Below are positions 59,346-64,000 of a stretch of 64,000 bases of DNA, piece after piece. Within the stretch, counting starts at the first letter, position 1. Every line of letters starts with the position of its first letter. The notes beneath the pieces were generated by a model that was not told the DNA's origin, made no database searches, and saw only the letters and a list, made by a program, of their open reading frames with translations. The DNA comes from Mytilus edulis (taxonomy: Eukaryota; Mollusca; Bivalvia; Mytilida; Mytilidae): contig NC_092353.1 of assembly GCF_963676685.1 (NCBI RefSeq), positions 9,008,734-9,072,733 of the forward strand, in the 5' to 3' direction. Made by a program: the position numbers and the translations under genes.

Positions 59346-59514
59346 AAATGGTGGATTGAACCTGGTTTTGTGGCATGCCAGACCTCCCGCTTTTATGGCA
59401 ATGTTAAATATTACATTAAAATGACAACATTACATGAAAGTACAATACAAATAGTTTGGAGAACATATAGGACAGAGAAACAAACGAATAATAGCTAACA
59501 AAAGATGCCAGGTT

Positions 59515-59665
59515 TAAAATTTAATACGCCAGACGCGCGTTTCGCCCACACAAGACTAACCAGTGACGCTCTGATGGAAAAAGTTCAAAAGCAATTAAAA
59601 GGACAAAATTGAAAGCATTGAGGAAAAAGTGTTTCAAAAAGTTGTGCCAAATACGGCTAGGTTAT
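59515..59665 (-). repeat. Family A copy (reverse)
   Basis: ATACGCCAGACGCGCGTTTC then CAGTGACGCTCTGATGG, then GTTGTGCCAAATACGGCTAG. Confidence 0.7.
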
Positions 59666-60974
59666 TCATACTTTTGCAAACATTTTTTTTTTATGAAATG
59701 ACTATAAAATAGATATAAATGATAAAACTGGTGACTTACTACAAAATCAAAACGAATAGATGAATAGGTCGGTTTTAACAGTGACATCATTATCTTCTTC
59801 TTAATCCACTTTCATCTGCTTGTTTACTTGAATTTTATAATATGATTTTTTACCCAATTGTCGAATTTATTAGTCTGCGAAGTTTGGAAGTAAAAATTAG
59901 GAACCAAGAAGAGATTGTATGTCCTTAAAAATAATTTTAGAACTGTCTAAGTTATTTTCGATTTTTATTTTGAGAGTTTGACAAGCTTTCATTTAGAAGC
60001 CGGATAAGCACTTAAATCGAATATGTTATTTGGTTATATGGTGAATCACAACTGAATAGCACACATTTTTTTTTGTTTCAATGCAATTTTATTATTTTTA
60101 CTGGAATTTCTTGAAAACAGCCCTATTTATCAAAAATCCGTCATTGATATTTTAAAGTGTGTGTGACAAGTAATCGTTAACATCTGTTCTAACGGATTTT
60201 CATATTTCAATTCAAAATATTATTACTAGTATTCAGAAGACAGAGTATGCGAAAAGGCTGACATACTGTAAGATTAGAACATGTGCAACCTTGACCTTTC
60301 ATCGTGATTTAACGGAAATTGCAGCGTACGAATATTTGACGACCGGGCAAAAAAGATAGTACAGATGATATGATTTCGAATGGTAAATGAATTAGCCGTA
60401 TGTTAGGTGAGTGCATTAAAAAGAAACTTTTATGGTTAATGTCACTCGCCTAAATGCTCTTGTCATGTTTGTGCAGATTTATCTTTTCTAATTTTTGTCC
60501 TAAATTTTCGAAAAAAATATGGGAGAACTTTCCTAAACTTTTGAAAAATGCTGCATTGGAGATGTGAACGATTCTAATATGACGTGCTTCTCTCGTGTTG
60601 TAACAAACACCGTGATAAAATTCTAGATATACATATACTTAGCACAAACTGAATCGAATGAAAACCTTAGTTTTAGATGAATTGAATTCGAAGCATTTAA
60701 AAGACTGGTACATTTGAACTCAAAATGACAGAAATATAACTGAAACAAAAATAGCCAGCTGTTTTGAACTTGACCTACATTTTTTTTAAATATGGGACAT
60801 ATATAAGTATATATATTTATTTTTAAATACTACGTTCTCTGTTTTGTGATTTCGTGTTAGTGGGTTGTTGTCTCATTGTTAACTACCCTATATCTCCTTT
60901 TATTTATATCCATTACATTAATATCAAACCGGTTTTCTTCTTAAACAAAGCTATTTAAACTTCCTCTTCTGACC
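59666..60974. other. Non-coding upstream region of the signal-peptide exon
   Basis: AT-rich. 60845-60900 is a reversed family B scrap (GGGTTGTTGTCTCATTGTTA). The TATA-like ATATATAAG at 60798 is about 175 bases before the ATG at 60975. Confidence 0.4.
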
Positions 60975-61032
60975 ATGGAAACATTTGATATAACATTCGT
61001 AGCATTGCTGGTTAGTCTTGCGATCACTACAG
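60975..61032 (+). CDS. Signal-peptide first exon of an unknown secreted or membrane protein
   Basis: ATG in good context (GACCATGG) is followed by 19 codons, METFDITFVALLVSLAITT, a clear signal peptide. A strong donor (ACAG/GTGAGT) leaves phase 1. This is the same phase and position as exon 1 of the two receptor genes, but the residues are not similar. No matching downstream exon was found before the window end, so the gene is partial here. Confidence 0.6.
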
Positions 61033-61798
61033 GTGAGTATATTGCTCTTGTTTTTGGAAGTAGAAACTTTGATAAGTTACATTTTTACTTCATTGTAGGA
61101 AATACTTAACAGTATGCTTTACTTGTGTCTAATCTATTTTCCTTTCATTCAGTATATAAAATGTGTAATTAAACTTGAACTAGTTTACATATATAATTCG
61201 TCTAAATATTTTTAAAATAAAATCGAGTCATTAACCAATCCCCGTATCTCAATACAATTCCTAAGACACAATTCCACTTTTCTTGTACATGTTGTAACAG
61301 CATATATTTTTTAGAGATGTCGAAATAAGAACGAGTCCTTAAGCATTTCAAACATCTCAATATCATCTCTAGAACACATTCTTCTATTTTGGAAACAGAA
61401 TATATCTTCAGAGAATCAAACATGTCAAAGTAAAATCTTATTATCTCATCATTTAATACATAGTATATAGTTTATTTTCATGTTCCAAATTATTTGAAAT
61501 AGTCGGTCATTATTACAGTTACTTTCGTTTTGTACAAAACTATGTAATACTAGTCAAGTATATAATTTATTATTACTCAATAATTACATTAGATGTATGT
61601 TTCATCATAATATTTTATTCTGATTGGCTAACTGCACAACATGTGTTATTCATAAAGCAATTGTATCACTCAATAAAACTTTTCATTCATGATAACACGT
61701 GGTCCCACAATAAAGTGCACAGGTGAATTAAATAAAACAATTATAAAATTCGATTCGTGTTTTTATGATCATAGCTAAAAAATGTAATTATAAGTATT
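61033..61798. other. Presumed intron 1 sequence, no further exon seen
   Basis: AT-rich with no acceptor followed by a protein-like frame. 61610-61740 (CATAATATTTTATTCTGATT) may belong to the fold-back element that follows. Confidence 0.35.
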
Positions 61799-61943
61799 GA
61801 ACGCTTCTTTTGGTAACTTCATAGGGATGTAAAAGCGTTGACCGTGCGCACATTTTTAGTATGAAGCGCTTCCGCGCTTCATACAAAATGTACTTCGGTC
61901 ACTCTTTTACACCCCAATGAAGTTACAAAAAGAAGCATTCAAT
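61799..61943. repeat. Long fold-back element (~70-bp arms)
   Basis: The arms pair through the core GTATGAAGCGC (61859-61869), loop TTCC, and GCGCTTCATAC (61874-61884). They continue outward through ATGTAAAAG against CTTTTACA, GTAACTTCAT against ATGAAGTTAC, and GAACGCTTCTTTT against AAAAAGAAGCATTC. Confidence 0.75.
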
Positions 61944-62179
61944 TCTTAAATAGTTCAACCATAAACGCATAGATAGGCATACATATTGGTAAGAAATAAT
62001 TGATTTGATGATGTAATTTCACCTGGTGTTTCGGTTTAAGTTTTATATTACCTAGGCATTATCCTGATCAGATACCCTAGCCTAACAGCAACATGATAAA
62101 AATAAACGAAAATTATGGGGCACGACTTACGGTCAATCATGTTTCTGTTTCTTTATATAAAATTGCGAATGTTGTGATA

Positions 62180-62330
62180 TAGGTTAAAAGAGGGACGAAA
62201 GATACCAGCGGGTCAGCCAAAAAAATCGAAAATAAACTGACAACGCCATGGCTAAAATAAAAAAAAAACAACAGGCAAACAATAGTACACATGACACAAC
62301 ATAGAAAACTAAAGAATAAGCAACACTAAC
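62180..62330 (-). repeat. Family C copy (reverse)
   Basis: GAGGGACGAAAGATACCAGC, then CTGACAACGCCATGGCTAAA, then ACATAGAAAACTAAAGAATA. Confidence 0.7.
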
Positions 62331-62344
62331 CCCACCAAAAACTG

Positions 62345-63370
62345 GAGATAATCTGCTATATTCTATTTTCGTTTCGAAGATGTTAAATATTCTTTTAAGT
62401 TCTTGTGTTTCTGGTATGCAATAATGGGTGGATTTTTTAAAAAGTTGGTTTGCTGTTGCATCATTCGAAATTAAGTGCCAATGTTTTTTAAAGTTTTTCC
62501 TTGTTGTTTAACTCTAGGATTAAATTTTGTTATGAAACATAAAGGTGGTGATTTCCATCTGTTCATTGCTCTGCATCGTAATGTACTTTCCCTTGTTCTT
62601 TTCATTGCTGTCGTTATTATGGGATCAATTTCGTCTGCAACATAACCCTATTTCTAGAGTTCTCTGAACAATTGAATTTGTGATTCTATGTCCTCTACAT
62701 TATTAGATGACCGAATAAATCTCATAATTTCTCCAGTAATAAAACCTTTGAATACAGACGATTGGTGGGATGATGATCTATGCAGGTATTGGAAGTTATC
62801 TGCTAGTTTGCATTATAGTTTTATATCTAAGATTTTATTTGTAATACATCTCTTTCCTTTGTACACTGTTACATCTAAAAATTGAACGTTTGTCATTGAG
62901 GTGTGACTTTAAAATGAGTGGATGCATGTTGTTAGCTAATCAAAAAGGTCAAGCAATTTATTTCCATTTCCGGCAAATAACATGCAGGTGCCATCTCTAT
63001 ATACTGACAAGTGTTTAATTTTGAAAGCGTGTGTAAATTCTCCTAGTATCATATTTTAGAGATGATTTCAAAAATTCTCAAGACACTTAAGCTGGCGACA
63101 TAGGTCCCGATGGGCTCACCCACTATTTGTTTATATATTACGCTATTAAACTCAAATCAATTGTTTTCTAGTGTAATTCTATGTAATTCCAGAAATTCTT
63201 TCCTTGGTGGGAGTGGGATTGCATATGTATATGTTAAAAGTTTAGACCACGCTCTGTACAAAGCCTGAATTATTTCTTCGTGACTCAGTATTGTGTACAT
63301 ACTATTTATGTGAAATGTAGATAAAATTACACTATCCGGTGCAATGTTCATCCCTACACCTCAAGCCAAA
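62345..63370 (-). pseudogene. Penelope-like reverse-transcriptase remnant
   Basis: On the minus strand the order is MYTILSHEEIIQALYRAW, then IYKQIVGEPIGTYVASL (near 63110, the QxxGxPMG motif region), then SVFKGFITGEIMRFIR (62720), and CFITKFNPRVKQQGK (62500). The order and spacing fit the RT of Penelope-type elements as I remember them. Stops and frame changes are frequent. Confidence 0.5.
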
Positions 63371-63995
63371 CATTTTACAGTATACTGAGGTATAGTTGAA
63401 TTTGATTGTCCAAACACACCAGATTACCATAGAATTTCCTCATTTTTTTCCAATATTGCGTCGGCCTTTGTTTGTTTAGTCCCCAGTCCTCTCGACAGAA
63501 AATATTGCATCCTGGCATCAAGCGCTTTGCGAAATTGTGCAAATGTACCGTCTTTTTCATAATAAAAGTTAACATGAAATAATTTTTTTTTTTTGCAATG
63601 TCTCAATAAACCGCAAACTATGAAATACAACGACTTCGTTTTTTTTCCGCGCCTCCAAAAGCAAGTCTCTGTGCCAATAATCCACAGTTTTAACATCCAT
63701 TGTAAAAAAATTTGTAATTTCCACACTGTTTTGTCTTCAAGCTGCCCGCAATTCGTTAAACACTTTTATAGCCCACTTCGTGTTCTTTTTGTGTATTCGG
63801 GTTGGTTTGTGAAGTCATTGGTTTATCGATCTCGTCAGCAGAAACAAATATTGTAAAAACGATTATTCCCTGGGTTTTCGACTCCGCTGGTAATCCTTTC
63901 ACGCGCCAAATAACCAAGTTCAAATGTTCTCAAGTCAAAATTCACATCGCCTTCAACATCGTAAACGTTCATTGCTTGCAAAAGTGTTAAATTAA
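63371..63995 (-). pseudogene. Crypton/KIAA1958-like tyrosine recombinase N-terminal remnant
   Basis: On the minus strand the fragments DVKTVDYW, then GTFAQFRKALDARMQYFLSR and GLGTKQTKADAILEKNEEIL follow each other. These are the helices preceding the recombinase core in the Crypton-derived KIAA1958/ZMYM/QRICH1-type proteins (family knowledge, from memory). The catalytic core is absent: the frame runs into the Penelope-like fragment at about 63370. Several frameshifts. Confidence 0.5.
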
Positions 63996-64000
63996 CATCG

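Overview
The window looks like nuclear DNA of a bivalve mollusc, most likely a mussel (Mytilidae). The base composition is AT-rich, genes are split by small GT-AG introns, and most of the length is transposable-element debris. Several dispersed repeats recur here that I recall from mussel genomes, for example one built around GACGAAACGCGCGTC and one around GGTATACTACTGTTGCC. The taxonomic call rests on that memory and on codon and intron style; no search was run.

Host genes. (1) A plus-strand four-exon gene at 1222-3335 encodes a 466-residue von Willebrand A-domain protein, with a TATA box and a likely non-coding first exon upstream. (2) and (3) Two minus-strand paralogues, 12515-19027 and 23873-30700, share an exon-by-exon layout: signal peptide, divergent SUEL/rhamnose-lectin-like domain, CUB-like domain, stalk, single transmembrane helix and cytoplasmic tail. 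Every junction up to the helix is phase 1. The distal copy has a threonine-rich mucin-like stalk and a tail with two YxxL motifs. In the proximal copy the two aligned tyrosines are F and V. Two decayed copies of the exon-1/upstream region lie between the genes, so the locus was once larger. (4) A plus-strand signal-peptide exon at 60975-61032 starts another secreted or membrane protein whose other exons I could not find.

Mobile elements. 4048-4894 is a hAT-type MITE with an 8-bp target duplication. 6015-11061 is an inverted-repeat element split by a young Gypsy-like LTR element (6203-10662) that keeps gag and protease but has lost reverse transcriptase and integrase. 38053-39551 holds two direct ~0.5-kb repeats that differ by three minisatellite units. 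40345-42740 is a ~67-bp satellite array with two dyads per monomer. 42746-43200 is a LINE tail and 45620-46640 a DIRS-like remnant. 46761-58973 is a decayed BEL/Pao element whose 5' LTR is split by a 5.6-kb DNA transposon, which itself contains a 3.1-kb transposon with CACGGTG ends. The right edge (62345-64000) holds Penelope-like and Crypton/KIAA1958-like remnants.

The best lead for something undescribed is the lectin/CUB receptor pair: one member has an ITAM/hemITAM-like tail, the other has both tyrosines substituted. The second is the nested BEL > TIR element > CACGGTG element, whose inner member has arrays of a subterminal motif and Transib-like (RAG-superfamily) end features.
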